A program made the position numbers and the translations under genes. The notes under the pieces were generated by a model, which ran no database searches, had not been told where the DNA came from, and worked only from the letters and a program-made list of their open reading frames with translations. From an uncultured Saccharospirillaceae bacterium (GTDB taxonomy: Bacteria > Pseudomonadota > Gammaproteobacteria > Pseudomonadales > Oceanobacteraceae): DNA of 64,000 bases. Location: assembly GCA_947503895.1 (NCBI GenBank), contig CANNFT010000003.1, forward strand, positions 1-64,000. Direction: 5' to 3'. Of this stretch, positions 38,322 to 48,322 are shown in pieces (within the stretch, counting starts at the first letter, position 1; the number at the start of each line of letters is the position of its first letter).

Positions 38322-40175
38322 CTAGTTGTCAGCAAAGTCTACATGGCCCGCGCGATCAATGAAGAAACCATCGCGAACTTCTTCAGTCGTCCAAACGTCA
38401 TTCGTTTGTTTATAAACGGAAGATGAAGAGGAGCGACCACCCCAGATTCCATTGATAGCATAGAGAGCCCAGCCACCATAGCAGCGGTAACCCCAGCCAT
38501 ATTTGCAGGTTCTAATTAAAACTCGACTAAGGCCTGTAGCAGCCGTTTCATTTGTTGAAGGCAGTGACGGTTGAGTGTTAATAACGCGACGACCGATGGC
38601 ATCCAACGCCTGACGTACTAATCGAGCACGGACGACTTCCGTTACTTCGGCTTTTTCGTCGGTTGTTAGTTCATCTGCACCGCTTGAATCTGCAAAAAAT
38701 TCAATGGTAAATGCGTCAGTCTCACTGAAGTTTTCTTCAAGGGAGTGTGAGCTTGAGCTGCTAAAGAAGCCAGTTTTCTTAGTGGTCTTTTCGATCACTT
38801 CCATTACTTGTGCCATATTGAACGTGGCTTTATAGCCAAACTCAGCTCTTACTTCATAAGTATAGGCAACAGCTGGTTTGATGTAACTTTTAAAGCGGTC
38901 GTTATAAATGGCTTGTTTTTCTGCCTCGGTAGCATTGCTAGCGATATTTTCGGTAAGCGTGCAGGCATTTAGCAATGAAAGGCCAGCAGTGCCAGAGAAA
39001 CTCTGTGGAAATGCTGGGAGTGTTTGGCTTGCACCGGTTTGTACTTCTTCAAATTCAGCCGTGCCATCACCTAGAGTGGTATAATCAGCATCCTCTCCGA
39101 ATAGTGGAAGCGTAGACCAAAGGAAACCTGTTTGCAGTCCTAATGCAGAATTTGGATTAACGCCTTGAATCGTATTCGGTGCTGATATTTCAGCGGATTT
39201 TAATAGCAGTGGGCGAATGCTATAACTTGGGTTGGCCTGTTGAAATCCTTGTATCAGATTATCCCAATTGGTGTCATAAGCAATATTTGCTTGCCCGCCA
39301 AACATATTTCCATACTCGGTGTACAAACTTAACAACTGGTTCTTCTGAGCTGTAATGGTACCTTGCATGGTTGTAATTCGTGCTGTTGCATCAGAGAATT
39401 CATCTTCAAGTTGGCTAAGTGTACCTTTAGCTTTTGCTAAATTAAACTCTTCGAGTGCAATGTTGTCTTGCATATTCCACACTTCAATTTGCTTATCTTT
39501 GTGAGCGTCACTGGCGTCTTTATAAGCTTCAATTTGAGTTGCGCAATAAATGCTGACGGGTTCATCGTTAATTTCTGCGTCAAACTTACAATCAATATAG
39601 TCTGATTTTGCTACATTTTTAGCAGTACTGAGTTGAGACAGCTGTAGATTAAGGCTATTGAGTAAACCTTCTAACATATCCACTTGAGCATTAGACTCAA
39701 TCACTGCATCTTTAGCAGCTTTCAGATCAAGTGAAAACTGGGTGGGTATCAGCTGATTGTTTGCGTCAACTTCATACACGAATGAGACACCATCGGCAGC
39801 AAAAACGGGTAATCCGTCGCTATCTCTCTTAACAACATACTCTGAAAGATTTGCCGTAAGATCATTTAATTGAGAAGACAGCAATGAAATAGTGGCCATG
39901 CTTTTCAATTCAGAAGATTGAGCCTGACGGAGTCCGGGGCAGAATCCAATATTCGTGGTGGCTGTGAAGTGTGACAGTCCTACGGTGCCTTGAGAAGGCG
40001 GTGCTACGTACAACTCTGTCGCCGCTTTATTTAAGAACCAGTCAGTGGCATTTAAGTTTGCTGGAATATTGACTTCGGTATGATCATCCACTGAGATCAT
40101 GGGCGTAGCAAAAGAGGTGACGGATACAATGCTAATCGCCCCTGCTAGTGCTATTTTTGAGAAACCTATTTTCAT
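38322..40175 (-). CDS. Exported coiled-coil protein (paralogue 3)
   Basis: 617 residues: signal peptide (about 1-23, ending 'SFA'), then 'LYVAPPSQGTVGLSHF...NIGFC', the same linker motif as in the gene at 32918. A long helical/coiled segment (about 85-290) includes a Cys pair. C-terminal landmarks follow: 'EFGYKATFNMAQVMEVI', 'RARLVRQALDAIG' and 'TCKYGWGYRCYGGWALY'. A Ser-rich turn ('FFSSSSSHS') sits near 485. GGAG precedes the ATG. It matches its two neighbours in order of motifs, not in close identity, so they are old paralogues. Function unknown. Confidence 0.82.
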   Translation of the reverse strand: MKIGFSKIALAGAISIVSVTSFATPMISVDDHTEVNIPANLNATDWFLNKAATELYVAPPSQGTVGLSHFTATTNIGFCPGLRQAQSSELKSMATISLLSSQLNDLTANLSEYVVKRDSDGLPVFAADGVSFVYEVDANNQLIPTQFSLDLKAAKDAVIESNAQVDMLEGLLNSLNLQLSQLSTAKNVAKSDYIDCKFDAEINDEPVSIYCATQIEAYKDASDAHKDKQIEVWNMQDNIALEEFNLAKAKGTLSQLEDEFSDATARITTMQGTITAQKNQLLSLYTEYGNMFGGQANIAYDTNWDNLIQGFQQANPSYSIRPLLLKSAEISAPNTIQGVNPNSALGLQTGFLWSTLPLFGEDADYTTLGDGTAEFEEVQTGASQTLPAFPQSFSGTAGLSLLNACTLTENIASNATEAEKQAIYNDRFKSYIKPAVAYTYEVRAEFGYKATFNMAQVMEVIEKTTKKTGFFSSSSSHSLEENFSETDAFTIEFFADSSGADELTTDEKAEVTEVVRARLVRQALDAIGRRVINTQPSLPSTNETAATGLSRVLIRTCKYGWGYRCYGGWALYAINGIWGGRSSSSSVYKQTNDVWTTEEVRDGFFIDRAGHVDFADN

Positions 40176-40309
40176 AATTGCTCCATCATTTTCTAGGGTT
40201 TAAATGTACACAAGCTTGCGCTCGATATACTCTGGACGTCGGCCTCGCATAAGCTATGCCGAAAAATTAATGGTGTACGAAGATTTTAAGAGTGACTGTA
40301 TTGAGAATT

Positions 40310-41008
40310 TTACCCTTCATGTTCCATTCTTTTTCTCTCGTTCGTTACCTCCCAGTGCTCTTGATCTTGCTCACTAAGAAGGGCTTCTCTTTCAATGCGT
40401 GCGCGTTCCATTTTCGCTTGGTATTCTGCATAGGCAGCTCCTTCAATCACAGAAATTTGCTCACTGGAAAGTGGTTTAGGTATTGGAAGTTGAACATCAC
40501 CATTCTCAATTGCCAGTTTGTAATTTTTAATGGATTCTTCCAATTCGAGACTGGATTCATTTATGAGCTTGGCCCTAATCTTAGTGACGATATCCAGTAA
40601 GTTTGAAAGCGCCTCTATATCTGTGGATGAAAGATCATTGTCGTTGGCGATGTTGATTAACCCACCTTCAGTAAAAGCGTTTGAAATTTCCTTTTCGAGT
40701 TCAACTCGCCTTTCTCTGCTTAACTCGATGTAATCACTGGGGATGTCTAAATTGCTGATGATATTGGATATTTCCATGCTTATCGCGTGATTGTTTTTTT
40801 GGGTTGCATGCTTAATGTCATTCTCATCACCGTTTTGATTTGATCTGACGTCTTGCTTAGTCTCGCGAACCTGGTCATAGCTAGTTGATGCGTGTTCAAT
40901 GGGGTTAAATTCGCCGATATTGGAGTGAATAACTTCTGGATCGCTAAATGTAAAATAAATAGTGAAAATGAGTAGAGTGCCAAGCATCGTAAAAAGCAAA
41001 TGTTTCAT
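40310..41008 (-). CDS. Membrane-anchored or exported helical protein
   Basis: 232 residues. An N-terminal hydrophobic segment ('LLFTMLGTLLIFTIYFTF') serves as anchor or signal, followed by a mostly helical, charged chain with no cysteines. The C-terminus (about 190-232) is a Glu/Arg-rich helix. It is first in the run of four minus-strand genes, ~130 bp before paralogue 3, with AGG upstream of its ATG, so it may be co-transcribed with the three paralogues. The helical content would suit a chaperone or partner for them; that is a guess. Confidence 0.7.
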   Translation of the reverse strand: MKHLLFTMLGTLLIFTIYFTFSDPEVIHSNIGEFNPIEHASTSYDQVRETKQDVRSNQNGDENDIKHATQKNNHAISMEISNIISNLDIPSDYIELSRERRVELEKEISNAFTEGGLINIANDNDLSSTDIEALSNLLDIVTKIRAKLINESSLELEESIKNYKLAIENGDVQLPIPKPLSSEQISVIEGAAYAEYQAKMERARIEREALLSEQDQEHWEVTNERKRMEHEG

Positions 41009-41998
41009 TTTTGTTTACCTGCGTTTAATTATTTTTTACTGAGTTTTAAATTAAATTAAGCTGGTTTTTTTGATGGTAAAGGGCGGTGTTGATTTGTGGT
41101 GGCAATATTTAGGTGTTTAAGATAGGAGTCAAACATTTATATTTAGAATATTGAAAAATGATACTTTTATATCAGTGAAAATGGTCACTCTAGTGTTGAG
41201 ATATTAGACCGTATCTAAGCTTTTGGGCGTGTTGCGTTAGCCTTGCATTCTGTTATTTCAGATTGCCGGTATTTGTTCAGAGAAGTGAATTGCGGTGTAC
41301 GCATTGACGCTGTGAAGTAGAGGAGGGTTTATCTGGCAACTAATCAATACGAATGACTGCCTGTTTTTTCATTTTTAGTAGTGGAATACGCATCTCTGTG
41401 CCTGTCCAATTTAAAATCAATGTCTGATTATATTAATATTTATCTAATTGAATTTAAGTGGGATCATATTAAGCCAGTAGCGTAAATTTAATGTTTTACA
41501 GGTGAGCGGAATCAAAAGATTTATTCTATTTGCTCTCTAGTTTAAGTGTAAGGCGTCATGGATTAATGATTGGCTATTAGGCGGTGGCGTGTCCAGACAT
41601 GAGCCATTCGGACAGGTTTGAAAAACAATAAATGGCTGTTAGCTGAATTGCCACTAATATTGCCTCAAAATTCGGTTAAATCATGATGAATCAATGTGAA
41701 CTGCATCACAAGTTATTTGTAGCGTTTTAAATATACGAAATGTTACACGGCGAAATTAATTAAGTTTACATTGAAAGTCGTAGAAGAGTGTAAGTGTTTA
41801 TTCTGGTGCTGTTTTTTGACTGCGGAGCTTTTTTCCTAGTCAATCAGGAATCGGATAAAGTGAAAATCAGTCAACCGGAATTAAGATCAGTTGTAACGTT
41901 TTGAGTGTGAGTTTTTATATGACTCAAAATGGAAAGGCCATGCAACGTTGTTAGTTTTGAAAAGAGCCATCGATATATCCGTACAATGTGAGGAAGGT
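41009..41998. other. AT-rich divergent intergenic region (~1 kb)
   Basis: No gene on either strand. It separates the four minus-strand exported-protein genes from the plus-strand FG-GAP lipoprotein gene. It must hold both promoters, and it contains a perfect CRP-type palindrome at 41695-41710. Confidence 0.6.
41695..41710. promoter_or_regulatory. CRP/Vfr-like binding site
   Basis: TGTGA-ACTGCA-TCACA matches the CRP half-sites perfectly with the correct 6-base spacer, and is flanked by AA and AG. It lies ~290 bp before the lipoprotein start and ~690 bp before the minus-strand gene start. Confidence 0.6.
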
Positions 41999-43864
41999 AT
42001 GCTATATACATGCAGTAAAAACTTAATTTCTACCTTTAACCTATTTTCAAAAATTAGCGTATTGTTGTTGGCAGGGTTGGTGTCTGCTTGTAATGATAAA
42101 GCGTCAAATTCTGATCAGCCAATCAAAGATAACCAGGATTCCTCAGATTTCATTTCTGTTACGCCAGATACGGTTACGGGTTCTATAAATCAATCTATCA
42201 TTATCGATGTCCTTGAGAATGACTCTTCACTCAATAATGAATTACTGACGATTGCCGGATACTCGCAGCCTCAGAATGGGAGCCTAGCACTACAGGACGG
42301 CCTATTCCGTTATACTCCTTCTCCAGATTACAGTGGTGCAGACAAATTTTATTACCATGTTAAAGATGAATCTCAACACTTGATTCAAAATGTAGAAGTG
42401 ACGATCAATATTGAGCCTAGCAACAATACCGATCCTCATATTGAAATAGGGTTATCAACTATCACCAGCAATGACGAGGCAGGCGCTGTTTTATCACTGA
42501 CCCATTCGGAAGGGGTATCGTATACCCGAGTAGCGAATACTGAAAGCTTCGATTCTGGAGATAGCCAAGACTTAGTTACCTGTGCCATCGATGCGGAGAC
42601 CCAGCAAGCTTCTGGTACCATGAGTCGAGCAGGAGAATGCTATATCTTTTTTACCGACCGCCAAAGGTTTACCTCTCAAGCGATTCCCAATGTCTCAGAA
42701 GATGGAGGCACTCCTAAATTCTTAACGGTTTCTGGCCCCCATGTTGATGCTGGATTTGGTCGTGATATTTATCCTATTGGCGATGTCAATGGCGACCAAT
42801 TGGCAGATATTGCCATTAGTTACATGGATGAGAGTAGCAGCGCTGCTCAGCCTAATCACTCAATTGTCGTACTGCTGGGCAGAGACAATGCAGAAAGCAT
42901 AGACCTCTCGCATGTCAACTTTTCATCCAGTACAACGGAACACTTACTTAATTTTGATGGGGCCCTGGTAAATATGGCTCAGTTAGGTGATGTGAATGGT
43001 GATGGGTACGATGACTTTACCGTCACAGTTCACAGTGAAGGTAGAGATGTAACCTATTTAGTGAAGGGAAGCGAAAGCTTTGGGTCGTTAACACTGGAAA
43101 GTGCGCCATTAGCCAACGTTATTACGATTGCAGGCAGTGGGCTTGAATTTAGCGGTGGCGGAGTCTATTTAGGTGATTTAACCTCTGACGGCCGAAATGA
43201 CTTTGCGCTCATCACTCAACAGTTGAGTGCAGGTGTTCCCAGTCTTGTACTTTTTTCGGGTGATGCAGAAGCCTTTGGCGTTGATAGAGAAATTAGTTTT
43301 ACGGACATTACCAACCATTTAAAGACGGTTCGCTACAAAAAATCTCAAGGAGAGTTTTCGGGGAATATCGAGGTGACAGCCCTTGGTGACATTAATCAGG
43401 ATTCATATTCAGATTTAGTGATCCGATCAATTGCCGGTTCATTTATTTATTACTCAAGCGCTCTTGAAAATGGGGAAGTCTTGTCTAGCAGAGCGCCTGG
43501 TTTCATGGAGCTTCCCGAAAAGCTCAGAGTGTTGGGCAGTGGCGATATGAATGGAGATCAATATCCTGATATCGTTGTTTCAGAACGACTTTTGAATCAA
43601 AGACATTCCAAGGCGGAAGCCGTATATGTGCTGTATGGAAATGGCGAACCGCTGACGTTTAATACACGGTTGAGAAATTTAGCAGAAGCGGAAGGAGGGG
43701 ACGGCTCTCGTGGTGCGGTGATCTTACCAGAATCATTGAATACCAGTAGCGATGCCGTCGCGTTACTGGATATTGATCGTGATGGATTTGATGATCTTAT
43801 ATTGGGTGGTGTGAAGCGTGCCTATATAATATATGGCGGGCCAAAGTTTGGAGCCGTAAATTAA
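41999..43864 (+). CDS. FG-GAP repeat lipoprotein
   Basis: 621 residues from the ATG at 41999, supported by GAGG upstream; the in-frame start at 41948 is less likely. The signal ends in the lipobox 'LAGLVSAC', so the Cys should carry lipid. A cadherin-like/Ig-type tandem domain (about 45-135; 'VLENDSSLNNELLTIAGYSQ') is followed by at least six FG-GAP/VCBS repeats with Asp-rich metal loops ('DVNGDQLADIA', 'DVNGDGYDDF', 'DINQDSYSDL', 'DMNGDQYPDI', 'DIDRDGFDDL'). The repeats suggest a beta-propeller adhesin at the cell surface. It may act with the exported proteins across the divergent gap. Confidence 0.88.
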   Translation: MLYTCSKNLISTFNLFSKISVLLLAGLVSACNDKASNSDQPIKDNQDSSDFISVTPDTVTGSINQSIIIDVLENDSSLNNELLTIAGYSQPQNGSLALQDGLFRYTPSPDYSGADKFYYHVKDESQHLIQNVEVTINIEPSNNTDPHIEIGLSTITSNDEAGAVLSLTHSEGVSYTRVANTESFDSGDSQDLVTCAIDAETQQASGTMSRAGECYIFFTDRQRFTSQAIPNVSEDGGTPKFLTVSGPHVDAGFGRDIYPIGDVNGDQLADIAISYMDESSSAAQPNHSIVVLLGRDNAESIDLSHVNFSSSTTEHLLNFDGALVNMAQLGDVNGDGYDDFTVTVHSEGRDVTYLVKGSESFGSLTLESAPLANVITIAGSGLEFSGGGVYLGDLTSDGRNDFALITQQLSAGVPSLVLFSGDAEAFGVDREISFTDITNHLKTVRYKKSQGEFSGNIEVTALGDINQDSYSDLVIRSIAGSFIYYSSALENGEVLSSRAPGFMELPEKLRVLGSGDMNGDQYPDIVVSERLLNQRHSKAEAVYVLYGNGEPLTFNTRLRNLAEAEGGDGSRGAVILPESLNTSSDAVALLDIDRDGFDDLILGGVKRAYIIYGGPKFGAVN

Positions 43865-43910
43865 AGTAGAATTGAACGAAATCGAATGTCATGCACAATG
43901 AAGCGCAGCA

Positions 43911-44150
43911 TCAGTGCTGCTCTTCATTGCCTTCCTCTAGAAATGCAAAGCTCAGATACGTTAAATAAAATTCTGCGAAAATAATATATGCAGGACGCGG
44001 GAACGACAGCTTGCTTACCCCTCCGATGACCCAAAACCTCTTAAGCTTCTTCCGATATATCGCGGTTTGTGTCCAACGATAGGCCTCCGCTGACTGTGGA
44101 AGCTTTAAAGCTCTTATCGCTTTGTCCAGTAAAGACTCATTATTCAGCAT
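43911..44150 (-). CDS. Possible small protein, unknown
   Basis: 79 residues with a basic middle ('TAIYRKKLKRFWVIGG') and a hydrophobic stretch near the end. It has no good ribosome site and no recognised family. It lies between the FG-GAP lipoprotein and cti, where otherwise ~540 bp would be empty. Weak support; it may not be a gene. Confidence 0.3.
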   Translation of the reverse strand: MLNNESLLDKAIRALKLPQSAEAYRWTQTAIYRKKLKRFWVIGGVSKLSFPRPAYIIFAEFYLTYLSFAFLEEGNEEQH

Positions 44151-44400
44151 CGCTATTTTGGCCTGAGAAAGGCGTATTTAATAAGTGATTTTATTGAGAA
44201 TGGGTCTGAATGGATTAATTGTCAGAGGATATAAAGTATTGGAATAACATTTGCCACTGTGGCGTCTTTCTTTTGTATCAGTGTTGAATGGTTTTAGTTT
44301 TTGCCTTGTACCTAAATGGTGGGGTGGTAAAGCTGGTTCTCATTATTGAATTAACAGTCATGTGTCAGGGTCAATATATGAGAACCAGCGCGTCAGTCCG

Positions 44401-46791
44401 CTACCTATTTTCTAAGCGATTGTAATCCAATAACCCCCATTCGATGGGCTGGTCTTGCTCAAATTGTTGATGAATTTGGTCGCTGTGCTGCCAAAAGTCA
44501 GGATGTGTGCGACGTATGCCATAAACGCTCATTAACGTTCGATAGTCTTCTTCAGTTTCTATGCTGCTAACGGCTTTAATAAAATCATTTAATGTTGCTG
44601 GATTAACAACCCAAAAAGCTTCAGGGTAACTGGCGGCAATGCCCCGTGTAACGGTAAGGTAATCTTCACTGGGTAAGCGGTTCTCTTCTTCGAATAGTAG
44701 AGTATTAATATTGCTATGAGCACTATTTCGTAGAATGGTATAGTTCAGCATTTTTTTACCCCGGCGAACAGATAGCAGTCCGATTTCTGGCATGACAGTC
44801 GCCGGCTTGCCGTTTACGGTGTTGAGTTTGGCAAGCTTGTCTTCAATGTTTTTTTCGAATGTGGTTAGCCCTTTGTTCGAAAGATTAAATTGGCTATTGG
44901 CAAGAGTCCCTAATTTTGTTCGAACCTTATCCAAAAACTGAGTTTTGTAGGAAACCGAACTTTCCTCATCATACTCTACATGTGTTTTATGATCATAACT
45001 TACCCGTGGGCCGAATATGTATTCACTGACATCTTGATGGGTATCTCTATACCAATGCGCCCATAATTTTTTGCGAGATTTAGCCGGTAACATCGCGAGG
45101 AAATTTCCTTCGCCTTCCATGCGTAAAAAATCCATGTATAAGCGCGTGTTGAGTTGGTGCCCAATGTTGCCATATACATCAAATTCTGCGACCAGTAGAT
45201 AGTGGATGCGCTCCAGTAGCGGATAACCAATGCGCCAAATAGTCTTTGGCTCTTGCCCTGCAAACCCTTTAACAACGGTTGCGCTATCGAAATGTCTAAA
45301 AATAGTCAAAGCAGCATTGGGGTTTTGGTTGTCGCCATCCCACACAACGTCCATATCTAATCTTCCGCTATCACCTAATTTTTCTGTTAGTGCGTTAAGG
45401 CTTTTTTGATATTTCTTCTGTGCTGCGGATAACTCTATCCAGTTTGTGAGTACCGTCGCATTGCTGTCTTTTTCTCCTGGTAACTTCAAATTACCGCTTT
45501 GTTTTGCCAATAAATCGGACAGTGCGTCAGTATGATGCTCAGGGTTGGTGAACATCACCCAGAAATGATCGTTAATGACGTTGAGTGCAATTTGTCCCCG
45601 ACAAACCGGCCCTTTGATGAATCCCATAATCGTGAATTGTGCTTCTTCCAGCATGAAACGATATCGAGCTCTGACAGGTAGTGCTTGAAACGCTATAAAT
45701 GGGTTGGCGGCTACCTCGGGTTTATAGCTGGGCAGTGATTCGACGGTGTAATCTGGCTCAATGAATAATTGCTGAATACGCTCTAATTTTTTGTCATTCA
45801 GCACATAAGGCATGTGTGTTTTTAATAGCTGTGAAGAAACGACTCTCTGCAGTCGATAATAAACTTGATTGACACCTGGGTCGTCATAAGGACGTCTTGT
45901 ATTTACCACATTTATGGGCAGACTTGGAGGCGTCGATGATCGTACTAATCTAAAATACTCTTTAGGTCCACGTTGCTCTAAATCTACTTCGATTTCATTA
46001 AAGTAGATATTGGCTAAAAATAAGTGTTCATAAATATAGCGCGCAGTTAGCTGGTGCTTGTAATCTTTTTGATTTAAGAAACCCTCCCACTTTTCAATAA
46101 CATCGTTGTAGGTTTGACTTAAGGGTGCTTTGTTCGACATGGCCGCCCCCGATTCTAGCCAACGTTTTAATACGTCATGTTCTTCGGCTTTTAAACCAGG
46201 CAAAGCATAAGGCATACCCCAGAGCGGCTTTTCTTGGCGATATTGATCGTACTCTGCCAAGGTTGTGCACTGTTCGTTTCTAGCAAGGCCCAATTCAAAT
46301 GAGCGGTCTAACAAGTCGGCTTGCGGGAGCGGGTGCTCCTGTTTTTGCTCCAGTAATTGATAGAAAACACTGGCATTCAAATTGGTGTCTGCGGTTTGTG
46401 TTCGCTCATTGAGTACGGAAAAGAAATCTTTCTGCCGCCATTCAAATGTGGAATGTGCGTCTACGCCTAGTCGTGTTGGTGTAGCTGCCAATAAGCGTGT
46501 GCCATCGTACACTTTATTTTTCGATGCACCACGATCTATGCCCGCGGGAGAGGAGAGTTTTAGTTGGCATGGTGCGTCGTAACAACCATGACACACCACA
46601 CACCGCTTATCCAAAAGAGGTTGCACTTCATCGTGGTAAAAAGCACCGGATGCTGAACCAGGCTCAACCATCCTTTGCTTCGGGCTGGCTACACCAAACT
46701 GTTGGTCGAGTTTATTGAGTTGTCCGACTCCGATACTGGCGCAGCCAGCAAGAAACAAAAATAATACCGGCCAACGTTTAAGCAACTTCAC
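44401..46791 (-). CDS. cti: Fatty acid cis/trans isomerase (cytochrome c-type)
   Basis: 796 residues, started at the GTG preceded by AAGGA with seven bases of spacing; a TTG 15 bp earlier is possible. The N-terminus is a lipoprotein signal ending 'FLFLAGC'. A haem c site CVVCH lies near residue 65 with extra Cys after it ('GCYDAPC'). The rest matches Cti proteins ('TRRPYDDPGVNQVYYRLQRV', 'FTNPEHHTDAL'). The enzyme converts cis to trans unsaturated fatty acids in the membrane under solvent or heat stress; location is the periplasm. Confidence 0.93.
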   Translation of the reverse strand: MKLLKRWPVLFLFLAGCASIGVGQLNKLDQQFGVASPKQRMVEPGSASGAFYHDEVQPLLDKRCVVCHGCYDAPCQLKLSSPAGIDRGASKNKVYDGTRLLAATPTRLGVDAHSTFEWRQKDFFSVLNERTQTADTNLNASVFYQLLEQKQEHPLPQADLLDRSFELGLARNEQCTTLAEYDQYRQEKPLWGMPYALPGLKAEEHDVLKRWLESGAAMSNKAPLSQTYNDVIEKWEGFLNQKDYKHQLTARYIYEHLFLANIYFNEIEVDLEQRGPKEYFRLVRSSTPPSLPINVVNTRRPYDDPGVNQVYYRLQRVVSSQLLKTHMPYVLNDKKLERIQQLFIEPDYTVESLPSYKPEVAANPFIAFQALPVRARYRFMLEEAQFTIMGFIKGPVCRGQIALNVINDHFWVMFTNPEHHTDALSDLLAKQSGNLKLPGEKDSNATVLTNWIELSAAQKKYQKSLNALTEKLGDSGRLDMDVVWDGDNQNPNAALTIFRHFDSATVVKGFAGQEPKTIWRIGYPLLERIHYLLVAEFDVYGNIGHQLNTRLYMDFLRMEGEGNFLAMLPAKSRKKLWAHWYRDTHQDVSEYIFGPRVSYDHKTHVEYDEESSVSYKTQFLDKVRTKLGTLANSQFNLSNKGLTTFEKNIEDKLAKLNTVNGKPATVMPEIGLLSVRRGKKMLNYTILRNSAHSNINTLLFEEENRLPSEDYLTVTRGIAASYPEAFWVVNPATLNDFIKAVSSIETEEDYRTLMSVYGIRRTHPDFWQHSDQIHQQFEQDQPIEWGLLDYNRLENR

Positions 46792-46932
46792 AAGCAAATC
46801 CTTCAAAATTAGGGCGTTAGCGCTATCCTACCTTATCCCATAGAGAATAAAACAGAATTGCATAGCGACAAGTCGTATCTGTTGATTTGTTTGGGTGAAA
46901 ATTATACACAGGGGAAAGGTGGAGAGCGGAAT

Positions 46933-46964
46933 GAAAAAAAGGCCCTGAATTAGGACCTTTTTTC
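46933..46964 (-). terminator. Terminator of upp-uraA
   Basis: On the minus strand a stem with one mismatch (AAAAAAGG-CCT with AGG-CCTTTTTT) ends in a seven-T run, right after the uraA stop. The A-run on the other side makes it able to act in both directions. Confidence 0.85.
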
Positions 46965-46996
46965 ATTTATTACAACGTGCTTAAAGTGGCATCTGC

Positions 46997-48310
46997 TTAG
47001 GGCTGCCGACCTGAGTGCTCGGCAGCATCATGAACCATCTCTTCGATGATTTCCGTTTCTTCATGTATATCATCATCTGTGTGCCGGTTATTAGGCAAAA
47101 TCAGATTCAGAATAATGGCCACCAAACCACATAAACTGATGCCTTGTAAGCTTAGGTCACCTTGTCCTAGCACCATGCCTCCAATGCCAAATACGAGTGT
47201 GGTGGAAACAATGACGAGGTTACGCTGCTCAGCCATGTCAATACGTGCTTTGATCAAAGCGTTAAGACCTACACTGGTGATGGACCCGAACATAAGAATT
47301 AAAATGCCACCCATTACTGGTGCTGGAATGGTCTGTAAAATTGCACCCATTTTGCCAATAAAAGCGAGAAGGATCGCTATAATGGCTGCCCATATCATGA
47401 CATTGGGATTAAACACTTTCGTCAGCATCACGGCGCCCGTCACTTCAGAATAAGTGGTGTTGGGTGGTCCACCAAACAGTGCAGCAGCGGAACTCGCAAT
47501 ACCATCGCCAAATAATGTGCGATGCAGACCTGGGTTTTTAACGTAATCTTTATTCGTCACATTGCCTATCGCTAAAACATCTCCCACGTGTTCAATGGCG
47601 GGGGCAATTGCGATTGGAATCATGAAAAGAATGGCCTGCCAGTGAAACTCGGGTGCGACAAAATTGGGTATGGCAAACCAAGGACGGGCGTTGACTACGC
47701 TAAAGTCGACCATTCCCAGCATCAGCGCAGCGCTGTATCCCACTACCACACCAAATAGGATGGGGAGTAACCGGAACAACCCTTTAGCGAATATTGCCAC
47801 GATCACTGTGGCTGCCATGGCGAACATGGAAACGACCATAGCATCTTGGTAGGGAAACAGCTCTATCTTACCGTCGCCTGTTTTGCCCATCGCCATATTA
47901 ACGGCAATCGGTGCAAGACCTAGCCCTATGACCATAATCACAGGCCCGATCACCACGGGTGGCATCAAAATGTGCAAGAAGCCTGGCCCACGAATTTTAA
48001 CCATCGCCGCCAGTAATATGTACACCAAGCCGGTCACCATCAACGCACCTGTCGTTGCGGATATACCCCAAGTCTGAATGCTGTAGGTGATGGGGGCGAT
48101 GAATACAAATGATGAAGCGAGGAATACAGGCACCGATCGTTTGGTAACCGCATGGAAAAGGAGTGTACCTACGCCGGCTGTAAACAGGGCAACACTCGGG
48201 TCCATGCCTGTGAGGATTGGCATTAAAACCAGCGCTCCGAATGCGACAAACAGCATTTGTCCACCGATCAACATGGTGCGCCAGGAGGTAAACTTATCGT
48301 TCAGATCCAT
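46997..48310 (-). CDS. uraA: Uracil permease (NCS2 family)
   Basis: 437 residues with about 12-14 membrane segments. Motifs of the NCS2 nucleobase transporters include 'HILMPPVVIGPVIMVIGLGLA', 'FGGPPNTTYSEVTGAVMLTKVFNP' and 'AIEHVGDVLAIGNVTNKD'. It takes up uracil with protons at the inner membrane. It follows upp by 12 bp on the same strand and has AAAGGGGG before its ATG. The charged C-terminal tail is normal for the family. Confidence 0.95.
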   Translation of the reverse strand: MDLNDKFTSWRTMLIGGQMLFVAFGALVLMPILTGMDPSVALFTAGVGTLLFHAVTKRSVPVFLASSFVFIAPITYSIQTWGISATTGALMVTGLVYILLAAMVKIRGPGFLHILMPPVVIGPVIMVIGLGLAPIAVNMAMGKTGDGKIELFPYQDAMVVSMFAMAATVIVAIFAKGLFRLLPILFGVVVGYSAALMLGMVDFSVVNARPWFAIPNFVAPEFHWQAILFMIPIAIAPAIEHVGDVLAIGNVTNKDYVKNPGLHRTLFGDGIASSAAALFGGPPNTTYSEVTGAVMLTKVFNPNVMIWAAIIAILLAFIGKMGAILQTIPAPVMGGILILMFGSITSVGLNALIKARIDMAEQRNLVIVSTTLVFGIGGMVLGQGDLSLQGISLCGLVAIILNLILPNNRHTDDDIHEETEIIEEMVHDAAEHSGRQP

Positions 48311-48322
48311 AACAGACCCCCT

